Below the pieces are notes generated by a model, which saw nothing but the letters and a program-made list of their open reading frames with translations, did not search any database and was not told where the DNA came from. Made by a program: the position numbers and the translations under genes. A DNA stretch of 55,038 nt, taken from the NCBI GenBank assembly GCA_036273515.1, contig DASUHM010000001.1:1-55038 (forward strand). The letters run 5' to 3'. How positions within the stretch are numbered: the first letter of the stretch is position 1; each line of letters opens with the position of its first letter. Source of the stretch: Gaiellales bacterium (GTDB taxonomy: Bacteria > Actinomycetota > Thermoleophilia > Gaiellales > JAICJC01). This document shows, in pieces, positions 1-7,507 of the stretch.

Positions 1-921
1 GATCCACGCCCCGTCGCGCACCGGGAGGTTGAACCGCTGGGCCAGCTGCGGGTACACGCGCGCCGTCGCGACGCCGAGGTAGGCGTAACGCGCCCGTCCC
101 TGCGTGCGCAGCTGGTCCAGCGACCGCTTGACCGTGTCGACGGGCACCGCGAAGCCGACCCCGGAGCCGTCCCCGGTCGTGGTCTGGATCTGGGAGTTGA
201 TCCCCAGCACGCGACCGCGGTTGTCCAGCAGCGGGCCGCCCGAGTTGCCGTGGTTGATGGCGGCGTCGGTCTGGATCGCGTTGTAGATCTTGTAGCCCGG
301 CTTCAGCGAGTTGATCTGCCGCGCCTTCGCCGAGACGATCCCCTCGGTGATGCTGCGGTACTCGCCGAGCGGGTTGCCGATCGCGACCACCGGGTCGCCC
401 ACCTGCACCGAGCGCACGCTCCCCAGCGGGAGCGGCTCGAGGGCCGAGCTCGGCGCCGTCGGCACGTCGAGGACGGCGACGTCGTCGATCAGGTCGATCC
501 CGACCACGTCGGCCTTGTAGGTGCCGCCCTTGCGGAAGCCGACGGTGACGGTGCGGGCGCCCGCCACGACGTGCGCGTTCGTGAGGATGTGGCCGCGGCG
601 GTCGATCACGAAGCCCGAGCCAAGGGCGCGGGTGCGCTCCTTCTGGCTGGGCGCGAACGGGTCGAGCGGGTCGGCGACCGACCGCACCACGGTCGCGTTC
701 ACGACGACGACGCCGGCGGCGTCCCGGCGATAGATCTGGGCGGCGTTCAGCCCGCTCGTGGTCGACGAGACGTTGATCGGCGCGTGGACGGCGGCCACGC
801 GGCGGACGGTGGTCGTCCTCGAGGTGCTGCCGACGCCGGCGCGTCCCAGCGCGACGGCGCTTGCGCCCCCCACCGCGGCGGCCGCGACCACGAGCACCCC
901 CTGTCGCACGTAGGCCGTCAT
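1..921 (-). CDS. HtrA/DegP-type trypsin-like serine protease (C-terminus cut by window edge)
   Basis: The reading frame runs from ATG 921 off the left edge, so about 307 residues are visible. A hydrophobic N-terminal segment (about residues 7-25) is a signal anchor, which places the protease outside the membrane. The S1C catalytic triad is complete: His in TNAHVV (about residue 116), Asp in DDVAVL (about 146) and Ser in GNSGGP (about 226). The frame continues into LGV at about 281, where the PDZ domain of this family normally begins; the PDZ domain itself lies outside the window. HtrA proteins degrade or refold damaged exported proteins. An in-frame GTG immediately precedes the ATG and could be the start. 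The next gene is on the same strand upstream with a short gap. Family assignment is firm; the substrate is unknown. Confidence 0.93.
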   Translation of the reverse strand, partial: MTAYVRQGVLVVAAAAVGGASAVALGRAGVGSTSRTTTVRRVAAVHAPINVSSTTSGLNAAQIYRRDAAGVVVVNATVVRSVADPLDPFAPSQKERTRALGSGFVIDRRGHILTNAHVVAGARTVTVGFRKGGTYKADVVGIDLIDDVAVLDVPTAPSSALEPLPLGSVRSVQVGDPVVAIGNPLGEYRSITEGIVSAKARQINSLKPGYKIYNAIQTDAAINHGNSGGPLLDNRGRVLGINSQIQTTTGDGSGVGFAVPVDTVKRSLDQLRTQGRARYAYLGVATARVYPQLAQRFNLPVRDGAWI

Positions 922-966
922 CACCCCCGAGTTGTATGTGGGGCGAATTGGCCGGGAATTTGCCAG

Positions 967-1383
967 CTAGTGGGGCACGACGGTGCGCCTGGACTGGGCC
1001 TCGAACCGGCCCGCGATCCAGGCGGCGAGCGCGACCAGGCCGAGCAGCGCGAGGTGCTCGAGCAGGATGCGCGGCGAGCGCACGGCGGCCGAGCCGGCGC
1101 TCCAGTCGTCGGCCAGGTGGGCGAGCACGGCGATGGTGCCGACGACGCCGATCACGCCCGGCCACAGCCGCGAGGACGCCCTCTCGAGGTACTGCGCCAC
1201 CCGGCCCGCGGCGAGCACCGCCGCCAGGATCACCGCGAGGCCGATGCCGTGCCCGAACGCCGACGTCTGGCGATCGGCGCTCGATGGATGCTGCTGCCAG
1301 ACGTACGCCAGGTGCGCCAGGACGACGATCATGGCCGGGACGGCCGCGGCGGCCGCACAGGTGCGCACGGTTGAGGCCCGCAT
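967..1383 (-). CDS. Small four-helix membrane protein, unknown function
   Basis: A 138-residue protein with about four hydrophobic segments (near residues 8-27, 45-62, 73-92 and 108-126), separated by short charged loops, so it is probably an integral membrane protein. I do not recognise the family. It is transcribed divergently from the lipid kinase gene at 1406, and the two share an almost palindromic -10 region (1391-1397). The start ATG at 1383 is supported by a TACGAT hexamer 8 bases upstream. It precedes the HtrA gene on the same strand with a gap of about 45 bases, so the two may be co-transcribed. Confidence 0.7.
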   Translation of the reverse strand: MRASTVRTCAAAAAVPAMIVVLAHLAYVWQQHPSSADRQTSAFGHGIGLAVILAAVLAAGRVAQYLERASSRLWPGVIGVVGTIAVLAHLADDWSAGSAAVRSPRILLEHLALLGLVALAAWIAGRFEAQSRRTVVPH

Positions 1384-1390
1384 CGCCGGT

Positions 1391-1396
1391 TATCGT
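1391..1396 (+). promoter_or_regulatory. -10-like hexamer TATCGT for the lipid kinase gene
   Basis: TATCGT lies 9 bases upstream of the ATG at 1406, the spacing expected for a leaderless or nearly leaderless transcript. It overlaps the opposite-strand hexamer of the divergent membrane protein gene. Confidence 0.45.
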
Positions 1397-1397
1397 A
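1392..1397 (-). promoter_or_regulatory. -10-like hexamer TACGAT for the 138-residue membrane protein gene
   Basis: On the minus strand TACGAT lies 8 bases upstream of ATG 1383. It shares five bases with the plus-strand hexamer at 1391-1396, so polymerase could not occupy both at once. Confidence 0.45.
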
Positions 1398-1405
1398 GCG
1401 GCGGG

Positions 1406-2323
1406 ATGCGCGTACGCCTGATCGTCAACGCGGCCGCGACGGGAGTACGCGGCCCGGTGCTGGACGCCGTCATCGCGGCCCTCCGTGACGCGGCGGAGCT
1501 CGAGGTCGTGACCACGGAGTACGCCGGCCATGCCACCGAGCTGGCCGCGGCGGCGACCGAGGACGCGGTGGTCGGCCTCGGCGGCGACGGCACCTACAAC
1601 GAGATCGCGAACGGCCTGCCTCAGGGGTCGCTCATGGGCGTGCTGCCGGCGGGCGCGTCCTCGGTGTTCGCCCGCCACCTCGGCTACGTGAACGACCCGG
1701 CCGCCGCCGCCCGCCAGCTGGCCGAGGCGCTCCGGGCCGGCTCGACCCGGTCGATCGGTCTCGGCGTCGCCGACGGGCGTGTCTTCACCTTCGCGGCCGG
1801 TCTGGGGCTCGACGCCGAGGCGACGGCGATCGTCGACCGGACCCGGCACGAGCGGCCCGGGAACGAGCGCCCCGGCGACCTGCAGGTGCTTGCGACGGCG
1901 CTGCGCGTGCTGCGCGCCGAGGGGTTCGCGCTCCACGAGCGCATGACCCTGACCGCGGCCGGCGGGATCTCGCACCGCTGCTCCTACCTGGCCGTCGCCA
2001 ACCAGCACCCGTACACGTTCCTCGGCCCGATTCCGGTGCGGGCCACGCCGAAGGCGGACTTCGAGCACGGCCTCGACGCCGTGTTCACCCGCGAGCTGCG
2101 CGGCCGCCAGCTGTGGCGCCTGCCGGTCTACGCGCTGATCTGGCCCCGCCACGCCCGTCACGGCAGCCGCCACGTCGGCTATCTGCACGACCTGCACGCG
2201 TTCACGGTCACGTGCGACGAGCCGACCGCGTTCCAGATCGACGGCGAGTACGTCGGCCACCGAGAGCGGGTCGAGTTCACGTACCGGCCGGATGCGATCC
2301 GGGTCGTGGTGCCGGCGCATTAG
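1406..2323 (+). CDS. Diacylglycerol/sphingosine kinase-family lipid kinase (DAGK catalytic domain)
   Basis: A 305-residue protein starting MRVRLIVNAAATG, the usual opening of the DAGK/YegS family. The nucleotide-binding signature GGDGTYNEI is at residues 59-67 and the glycine-rich turn LPAGASSVFARHL follows at about 85-97. The C-terminal half is the beta-rich domain of the family, ending with FQIDGEYVGHRERVEF, which carries the conserved DGE. Family members phosphorylate a lipid such as diacylglycerol at the cytoplasmic face of the membrane. The frame is open upstream, but ATG 1406 is preferred because the homologous sequence begins there and a TATCGT hexamer lies just upstream. The lipid substrate cannot be read from sequence. 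Confidence 0.88.
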   Translation: MRVRLIVNAAATGVRGPVLDAVIAALRDAAELEVVTTEYAGHATELAAAATEDAVVGLGGDGTYNEIANGLPQGSLMGVLPAGASSVFARHLGYVNDPAAAARQLAEALRAGSTRSIGLGVADGRVFTFAAGLGLDAEATAIVDRTRHERPGNERPGDLQVLATALRVLRAEGFALHERMTLTAAGGISHRCSYLAVANQHPYTFLGPIPVRATPKADFEHGLDAVFTRELRGRQLWRLPVYALIWPRHARHGSRHVGYLHDLHAFTVTCDEPTAFQIDGEYVGHRERVEFTYRPDAIRVVVPAH

Positions 2324-2341
2324 CCTCGTCCGTCACGCGAT

Positions 2342-2347
2342 TATCAT
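2342..2347 (+). promoter_or_regulatory. -10-like hexamer TATCAT upstream of the 2357 gene
   Basis: TATCAT is 9 bases upstream of ATG 2357, in the 33-base gap after the lipid kinase gene, which suggests a separate transcript for the 2357-4374 gene pair. Confidence 0.4.
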
Positions 2348-2356
2348 TCGCCGGCC

Positions 2357-2902
2357 ATGAACCATGTGATCGCCATCAGCCAGGGCCTCGGGCTGGCGGC
2401 AGCGGCGGGGCTGCTCTCCGCCGCGCCGCTCGCGCTTGCCGCCAGCGCCGCCACCCAGGGGTGGCTGGAATCGCCGATCGCCATCGCCGACGACGCGGTG
2501 ACGGTGGCCGTGTGCTGGGCGCTCGTCGCGATCGAGCTCGTCGCGGATGCCGTCTGGCCGGGCGCGCAGGCGGGGGCGAGGCTGGGGCGCCGGATCGTCG
2601 CCGGCGGGCTTGCGTTCGAGCTGGCGGCGGGCGGGGACATCCCCTACGTCGGGCTGGTGCTCGGCGCGCTCGTGGCCGGTGCGGTCGGGCTCGCGATGCG
2701 ACGCCTCCGCGCGGGCGCCGTCAAGGCCGGCGGCGACGTCCGCGGGACGGCGCTCGTCGAGGACGGCGCCGGCATCGGCGCGGCGCTCGTGGCGCTGATC
2801 CCGTTCGTGGGCTACCTGATGACCGCCGCCGCGGGCTGGCTCCTGCTGCGCCAGCGCCGCCGCGAGGATCAGAAGTTCCGCGGGCTGCGCGTGCTTCGAT
2901 GA
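2357..2902 (+). CDS. Polytopic membrane protein, possibly DUF4126-like
   Basis: A 181-residue protein with an N-terminal hydrophobic segment (residues 8-35), a helix near 45-63, a glycine/alanine-rich hairpin near 80-115 and a C-terminal helix near 140-166 before a basic tail. The pattern of a Gly/Ala-rich start, a central acidic helix ending in WPGA and a glycine-rich hairpin recalls DUF4126 membrane proteins, but this is a weak impression. Its stop overlaps the next start in an ATGA junction (2899-2902), so it is translationally coupled to the phosphodiesterase-like gene. No function is assigned. Confidence 0.65.
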   Translation: MNHVIAISQGLGLAAAAGLLSAAPLALAASAATQGWLESPIAIADDAVTVAVCWALVAIELVADAVWPGAQAGARLGRRIVAGGLAFELAAGGDIPYVGLVLGALVAGAVGLAMRRLRAGAVKAGGDVRGTALVEDGAGIGAALVALIPFVGYLMTAAAGWLLLRQRRREDQKFRGLRVLR

Positions 2903-4374
2903 CCGCCCCCGCAGGCTGCGCCGGCCGGAAGAAGCTGATCCTGGCGGTGGTCGATGGCCTCGGCCCGGAGCTGCTCGACCGGGCGATCGCCGCCGGCCGG
3001 GCGCCGACGATGGCCAGGCTGGCCGCCGCCGGCGAGCGCCGCGACGACTGCGTCTCCACGTTCCCGTCGCTCACGCCTGTCTGCCTGGCGGCGCTCCTCA
3101 CCGGCGAGCACCCGGCCGGGTCGCACATCCCCGGGATGACCTGGTACCACCGCGGCGAGCGGCGCCTGGTCGAGTACGGCTCGTCGTTCGCCGCCACCCT
3201 GGCCGAGGGCACGCGCCAGATGGTCGACGACATCCTCGTGAACATGAACCTCGTCCACCTGTCGCGGAACACCACCACGATCTTCGAGTTCCTCGAGGAC
3301 GCCGGATACGTGACGGCGGGCGTGAACACCTACGTGTGCCGGGGGCGCGTCCGCCACCCGATCACGTGGCCGGTCGCCCGCAGCCTGGCCCGCCGCATCG
3401 GCATCGTCGACGCCGTCTACGGCCCCCGCCGCTATTTCCTGGGCGATCTCTTCTTCACCGACCAGACCGGCGCCCCGCGCAACTTCGGCGGCGGGATCGA
3501 CCGCCACGGCGGCGCCGTCGGCCGCTGGCTGGTCACCCGTGACGGCTTCGACTTCCTGTTCTTCTATCTGTACGAGACCGACGCGGCCCAGCACCGCGGC
3601 GGCGACGTCATCGGGGCCGTCGAGGTCGCCGACGGCGGCCTGGGGCTGCTGGTGGAGGCGGCCGGTGGGCTCGACCGCTTCCTCGACCGCTACGCCGTGG
3701 TCGTGGTCGCGGACCACTCCCAGAGCCCCGTGCTCCACGCCGCCGACGCGGCCGGGCCGCTCGAGGGCATGGAGCTCTTCCGCTCCAGCCGTCGCTCCGA
3801 CCCCGACAGCTGCGAGCTGGCCGTCACGGCGTCGAACCGGGCGGCGATGGTCTACCGGCTTGGCCGCGCCCGCGAGCCGAACGGCCGCATCGCCGAGCGG
3901 ATGCTCGAGCAGCCGGCCGCCGAGCTCGCCATGTACGCGGACGAGGGCTGGATGCACGTGCGCGGCGGCAGCGGCGAGCTGCGATTCCGCCGCGGCCCCG
4001 GCGAGACGGACGCGCGCGGCAACACCTTCACCGTGGAGGGCGACGCCGACCTGCTGCATCCGCAGGTACACCCGAACGCGCTCGAGCGCATCGAGGGGGC
4101 GCTCCTCTGCCCGGCCGCGGGTGAGGTGATCGTCTCGGCGGCGCCCGGCTGGGAGTTCTCCGACTCGGGCGGCGCCCACCACGTCGGCGGAGGCAGCCAC
4201 GGCTCCCTGCGGGCCGAGGATTCGATCGTCCCGCTGATCACCGCCGGCTTCGACGGAGGCCCTCCGCTGGGCGGGATGCCGTCGATCACGGACATGGCGC
4301 CGCTGGCCGCCCGCCATTTCGGCGTCAACCGGCCTGTGCGCCAGGCGGCGTCCGCGCTCGCGGGCGTCCGATAG
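2899..4374 (+). CDS. Alkaline phosphatase superfamily protein (type I phosphodiesterase/nucleotide pyrophosphatase family)
   Basis: A 491-residue protein. The metal-binding and nucleophile motifs of the superfamily are visible: VVDGLGPE (Asp19), FPSLTPVC with the likely nucleophile Thr59, YETDAAQH near residues 225-232, VVADHSQSP near 272-280, and a C-terminal GGAHHVGGGSHG supplying further metal-ligand histidines. Members hydrolyse phosphodiester or phosphomonoester bonds using two metal ions. There is no clear signal peptide, so the protein may act in the cytoplasm. The start overlaps the previous gene by four bases, and gtrA follows after 10 bases. The neighbouring lipid kinase and GtrA suggest a lipid or glycolipid substrate, which is inference. 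Confidence 0.85.
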   Translation: MTAPAGCAGRKKLILAVVDGLGPELLDRAIAAGRAPTMARLAAAGERRDDCVSTFPSLTPVCLAALLTGEHPAGSHIPGMTWYHRGERRLVEYGSSFAATLAEGTRQMVDDILVNMNLVHLSRNTTTIFEFLEDAGYVTAGVNTYVCRGRVRHPITWPVARSLARRIGIVDAVYGPRRYFLGDLFFTDQTGAPRNFGGGIDRHGGAVGRWLVTRDGFDFLFFYLYETDAAQHRGGDVIGAVEVADGGLGLLVEAAGGLDRFLDRYAVVVVADHSQSPVLHAADAAGPLEGMELFRSSRRSDPDSCELAVTASNRAAMVYRLGRAREPNGRIAERMLEQPAAELAMYADEGWMHVRGGSGELRFRRGPGETDARGNTFTVEGDADLLHPQVHPNALERIEGALLCPAAGEVIVSAAPGWEFSDSGGAHHVGGGSHGSLRAEDSIVPLITAGFDGGPPLGGMPSITDMAPLAARHFGVNRPVRQAASALAGVR

Positions 4375-4377
4375 CAT
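4372..4377 (+). promoter_or_regulatory. -10-like hexamer TAGCAT upstream of gtrA, overlapping a stop codon
   Basis: TAGCAT begins with the TAG stop of the preceding gene and ends 7 bases before ATG 4385, the leaderless-promoter spacing seen repeatedly here. Confidence 0.4.
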
Positions 4378-4384
4378 CCGCCGG

Positions 4385-4831
4385 ATGGAGGAGGGAGTCG
4401 AGTCCGCCGCGGTTCGCGCCCGGGGACACGCGCGCCGGTTCAACCTCGCCGTCCGCCACCCGGACAACTGGATGCAGGTGCTGCGCTTCTGCATCGTCGG
4501 GGGGACGGGCTACGTGGTGAACCTGGTCGCGTTCCTGATCGCCGACCAGCGCATGCCGTACATGCTCGCGTTCGTGCTCGCGTTCATCCTGGCCGCGACC
4601 AGCAATTTCGTCTGGAACCGGCTGTGGACGTTCCGCGTCTCACACGGTGTGCCCCACCACCAGTACGTGCGCTTCCTGACCGTCAGCGCGATGGCGCTCT
4701 GCCTCGACCTGGGTGTCCTGCGCGCGCTCGTGGAGGCGGGCGGGATGGCGAAGGTGACCGCCGCCGCGATCGCCATCCTGGTTGCGACGCCGGTCAGCTT
4801 CCTTGGCAACAAGCTCTGGACGTTTCAGTAG
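4385..4831 (+). CDS. GtrA-family membrane protein
   Basis: A 148-residue protein with four predicted membrane helices (about residues 29-47, 53-72, 91-110 and 120-140). The family's repeated signature is present twice: RFCIVGGTGYVVN near the first helix, and the paired F-x-W-N-R-L-W-T-F (about 73-81) and LGNKLWTFQ at the C-terminus. GtrA proteins are thought to move undecaprenyl-phosphate-linked sugars across the membrane for cell-surface glycosylation. The 3' end overlaps the proposed start of the next gene, a large GT-C-like membrane protein, so a flippase/transferase partnership is plausible though inferred. Confidence 0.92.
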   Translation: MEEGVESAAVRARGHARRFNLAVRHPDNWMQVLRFCIVGGTGYVVNLVAFLIADQRMPYMLAFVLAFILAATSNFVWNRLWTFRVSHGVPHHQYVRFLTVSAMALCLDLGVLRALVEAGGMAKVTAAAIAILVATPVSFLGNKLWTFQ

Positions 4832-6719
4832 CGCCGCGGCCCTGGCTGCGGCGGTGCTGCTCCTGTCCGCCGCTCCCGCCCAGGCCGCCGCGCACCTGAC
4901 CCGCCACCAGGCGATCGTCGTCGCCCAGGCGGAGCCGCAGGCAGCCTCGCTCCTGGCGAAGAACCCGGGCGCCCACTGGGAGGCGACCTTCGACGCCCCC
5001 AACCATGACTGGGTCGTGCTGCTCGAGCCGCACGGCGCCCACAACGTGCTCGCGGCGTTCACGATCGACGACCGCACCGCCAGGGTGCGCCACGTCCGGG
5101 TCGTCTCGCGCGTCGGCGCGCCGCGGCTGAATTCGGTGCAGGCGGCGATCATCGCCTTTCGCCAGCCCCAGGTCCGGGTGTGGCTGTCCCACTACAAGGA
5201 CGTCAGCCACACCTCGGTGCTGGGCGACCACCGGGTCTGGACGGTCGACTACTACGCCGACGGCGGCCAGGTGGCCGAGGTGCACATCGAGGACTACACC
5301 GAGGATCCGTACGAGGTGTGGACGGGGCCGCAGGTGGAGTGGCAGCTGGCCCGCGGCCAGCCGTCGGCCTACGGGCGGAAGGCCAACGCCGCCTACGTGC
5401 TGTGGCCGCTGTGCGCCCTGTTCCTGGCCGGGCTGATCGACTGGCGCCGGCCGATCTCGATGCGGACCCTCGACCTGGCCGTCGTGCTCTCGTTCGTCGG
5501 GTCGCTGTGGGAGTTCAACAAGGGCGACGTCTTCGTGTCGACGCCGCTGATCTACCCGCCGATGATCTACCTCGTCGCCCGCATGGTGTGGATCGGCTGG
5601 CGGCGGGCGCCGCGCACGTTCGCGATCGGCGACCGCCACCTGCTGATCCTCGTCGGGCTGCTGTTCGCGCTGATGGGCTTCCGGCTCGGCCTGAACAACC
5701 AGGACTCGAACGTGATCGACGTGGGCTACGCGGGCGTGGCCGGCGCGTCGCGGCTCATGGACGGCGTCCTGCCCTACGGGCACATGCCGAACGGCGACGG
5801 CAAGGCGTGCGGCGGCCGCTACTTCAACGGCGATCCGATCGGCCACATCCAGACGAACGGCCGCTGCGAGTCGCCGATCGAGAGCGGCGACACCTACGGC
5901 CCGACCGTGTACATCGCCTACGTGCCCGCCGTCGCGGCGATGGGATGGAGCGGCAGGTGGGACCACCTGCCCGCGGCGCACGTGGCCGCGTCGGCGTTCG
6001 ACATCCTGGCCGTCGTCGGGCTCTTCGTCGCCGGCTGGCAGCTGGGATCGCGCCGGCTCGGTGTCGCGCTGGCCTTCGCCTGGGCGGCGAACCCGTTCAC
6101 GCTCTACTCGCTGAACATGAACTCGAACGACGCGCTGGTGGGGGCCCTGCTGGCCTGGACGTTCGCGCTGCTCGCGAGGCCCGCCGCCCGCGGGGCGGTG
6201 CTGGCCGCGGCCGCGCTGACCAAGTTCGCGCCGCTTGCAATCGTGCCGCTCTTCGCGTCGCTGCGGAACCGGAAGGCGACGTTCGTCGGGTTCGGCGTCT
6301 CGGCGCTCGTGCTCCTCTCGATGCTGGCGCTCGACTCGAACGGCATCTCGCTCTTCTGGCACCGCACGATCGACTACCAGCTCGGCCGCGAGACGCCCAT
6401 GGCGATCTGGACGCTCGGCCTCTACCACCCCGGCTGGTACGACCTGCGCCTGCCGCAGCACATCTTCCAGATCGCGGCCGGCATCGGCATCGTCGCCCTG
6501 GCGTTCTTCCCCCGCCGGCGGCGCAAGGATGCGGCGGCGGTGGCGGCGCTCTCCGGCGCCGTCATCCTGGTCGCGCAGATGGCGGCGAGCTACTGGTTCT
6601 ACCCGTACATCTGCTGGTGGCTGCCCGTGGTCATGATCGCTCTCCTCGTGCCGCGGGAGGCGCAGGAGCCGGAGCCGATCCCGGAGCCGTTCGCGGCCGA
6701 GCCGATCCCGGCCTCCTAG
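4782..6719 (+). CDS. Large membrane protein of the GT-C/DUF2029 (GT87-like) mannosyltransferase type with an exported N-terminal domain
   Basis: 645 residues if the TTG at 4782 is used; this overlaps gtrA by 50 bases. TTG 4803 and GTG 4854 are in-frame alternatives and the start is uncertain. Residues 1-36 look like a signal peptide ending AAPAQA. Residues about 37-190 are soluble, with two successive segments of PepSY-like appearance. From about 205 onward there are roughly ten membrane helices. An acidic first loop after the third helix (around DSNVIDVGYAG) and the later AAALTKFAPLAIVPLF segment are typical of polyprenyl-phosphate-sugar-dependent mannosyltransferases. Position next to GtrA supports glycosylation of lipids or wall polymers. 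The soluble N-terminal domain is unusual for this group. Confidence 0.72.
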   Translation: MRRRSASLATSSGRFSSAAALAAAVLLLSAAPAQAAAHLTRHQAIVVAQAEPQAASLLAKNPGAHWEATFDAPNHDWVVLLEPHGAHNVLAAFTIDDRTARVRHVRVVSRVGAPRLNSVQAAIIAFRQPQVRVWLSHYKDVSHTSVLGDHRVWTVDYYADGGQVAEVHIEDYTEDPYEVWTGPQVEWQLARGQPSAYGRKANAAYVLWPLCALFLAGLIDWRRPISMRTLDLAVVLSFVGSLWEFNKGDVFVSTPLIYPPMIYLVARMVWIGWRRAPRTFAIGDRHLLILVGLLFALMGFRLGLNNQDSNVIDVGYAGVAGASRLMDGVLPYGHMPNGDGKACGGRYFNGDPIGHIQTNGRCESPIESGDTYGPTVYIAYVPAVAAMGWSGRWDHLPAAHVAASAFDILAVVGLFVAGWQLGSRRLGVALAFAWAANPFTLYSLNMNSNDALVGALLAWTFALLARPAARGAVLAAAALTKFAPLAIVPLFASLRNRKATFVGFGVSALVLLSMLALDSNGISLFWHRTIDYQLGRETPMAIWTLGLYHPGWYDLRLPQHIFQIAAGIGIVALAFFPRRRRKDAAAVAALSGAVILVAQMAASYWFYPYICWWLPVVMIALLVPREAQEPEPIPEPFAAEPIPAS

Positions 6720-6723
6720 CCGG

Positions 6724-7500
6724 CTACTCGGCGATGCGGATGGCCTCGATGGACGAGGCCCGGCCACCGCCGTCGCACTCGATCACGACACCCTCCAGCC
6801 GCACGCCGCCGTCGGCGGGCTCGAAGCGCACCGGCATCTGCGTCGTGAAGCGGCGCAGGATGAGGTCGGTGCGCACGCCGATCACCGAATCGTGCGGGCC
6901 GGTCATCCCCGCGTCGGTGATGTAGGCCGTGCCGCCCGAGAGGACGTGGGCGTCGCTCGTCTGGACGTGCGTGTGGGTGCCGACCACGGCCGTGACCCGG
7001 CCGTCCAGGAACCGTCCCATCGCCACCTTCTCGCTGGTCGCCTCGGCGTGAAAGTCGACCAGCACGAGGTCGGCCTCCTGGCGGGCCTCGGCGACGATGT
7101 CCTCGGCCACCGCGAAGGGGCTCACCGCCGGGTCGAGGAAGAGCTTGCCGAGCAGGTTGATGACCGCCACGGGCGTCCCGTCGGCGGCCTTGGCGACGCA
7201 CCAGCCCTTGCCGGGTGCGGTGGTCGGGTAATTGGCCGGGCGCACGATGCGCGGGTCCAAGCCCAGGTGCGGGTAGACCTCGCGCTGGCGGAAGGCGTGG
7301 TTTCCGAGCGTGATCACGTCGACCCCGGCCGCGTGCACGCGGCGGGCCAGCCGGCTGGTGATGCCGGTGCCGTCGGCCAGGTTCTCGCCGTTCGCGACGA
7401 CGAAGCCGATGTCGCGCTCCGCCCGCAGCCGGGGCACGTGGTGCTCGATGACGCGACGCCCCGGAGTCGCGAAGGCATCGGCGATGAAGAGGATCCGCAC
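6724..7500 (-). CDS. ymdB: YmdB-family metallophosphoesterase (TIGR00282 type)
   Basis: A 258-residue protein matching the full length of the YmdB family. Metal-binding motifs are in order: FIADAF with Asp8, NGEN at 37-40, LGNHAF at 65-70, VDFHAEATSEK at about 149-159 and VVGTHTHVQT at about 172-181. These enzymes carry two metal ions and have 2',3'-cyclic-nucleotide phosphodiesterase activity; in Bacillus YmdB affects biofilm formation. The gene starts with GTG 7500 and lies 7 bases after the M23-like gene on the same strand, so it is probably the second gene of a two-gene transcript. Its stop faces the stop of the membrane protein gene across a TAGCCGGCTA palindrome. Confidence 0.92.
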   Translation of the reverse strand: MRILFIADAFATPGRRVIEHHVPRLRAERDIGFVVANGENLADGTGITSRLARRVHAAGVDVITLGNHAFRQREVYPHLGLDPRIVRPANYPTTAPGKGWCVAKAADGTPVAVINLLGKLFLDPAVSPFAVAEDIVAEARQEADLVLVDFHAEATSEKVAMGRFLDGRVTAVVGTHTHVQTSDAHVLSGGTAYITDAGMTGPHDSVIGVRTDLILRRFTTQMPVRFEPADGGVRLEGVVIECDGGGRASSIEAIRIAE

Positions 7501-7507
7501 GGGTGGG

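Noticed and set aside
250-1374. 374-residue plus-strand open frame over the HtrA gene
   Set aside because: It runs antisense to a protease with an intact catalytic triad and is composed of low-complexity Arg/Asp/Gly/His sequence.
2869-4494. 541-residue minus-strand open frame opposite the phosphatase-superfamily gene
   Set aside because: No recognisable motif; the plus strand carries all metal-ligand motifs of its family.
4794-6767. 657-residue minus-strand open frame opposite the GT-C-like gene
   Set aside because: Arg/Asp/Glu/Pro/Gly-rich composition typical of antisense frames in GC-rich DNA; the plus strand has clear membrane helices and family motifs.
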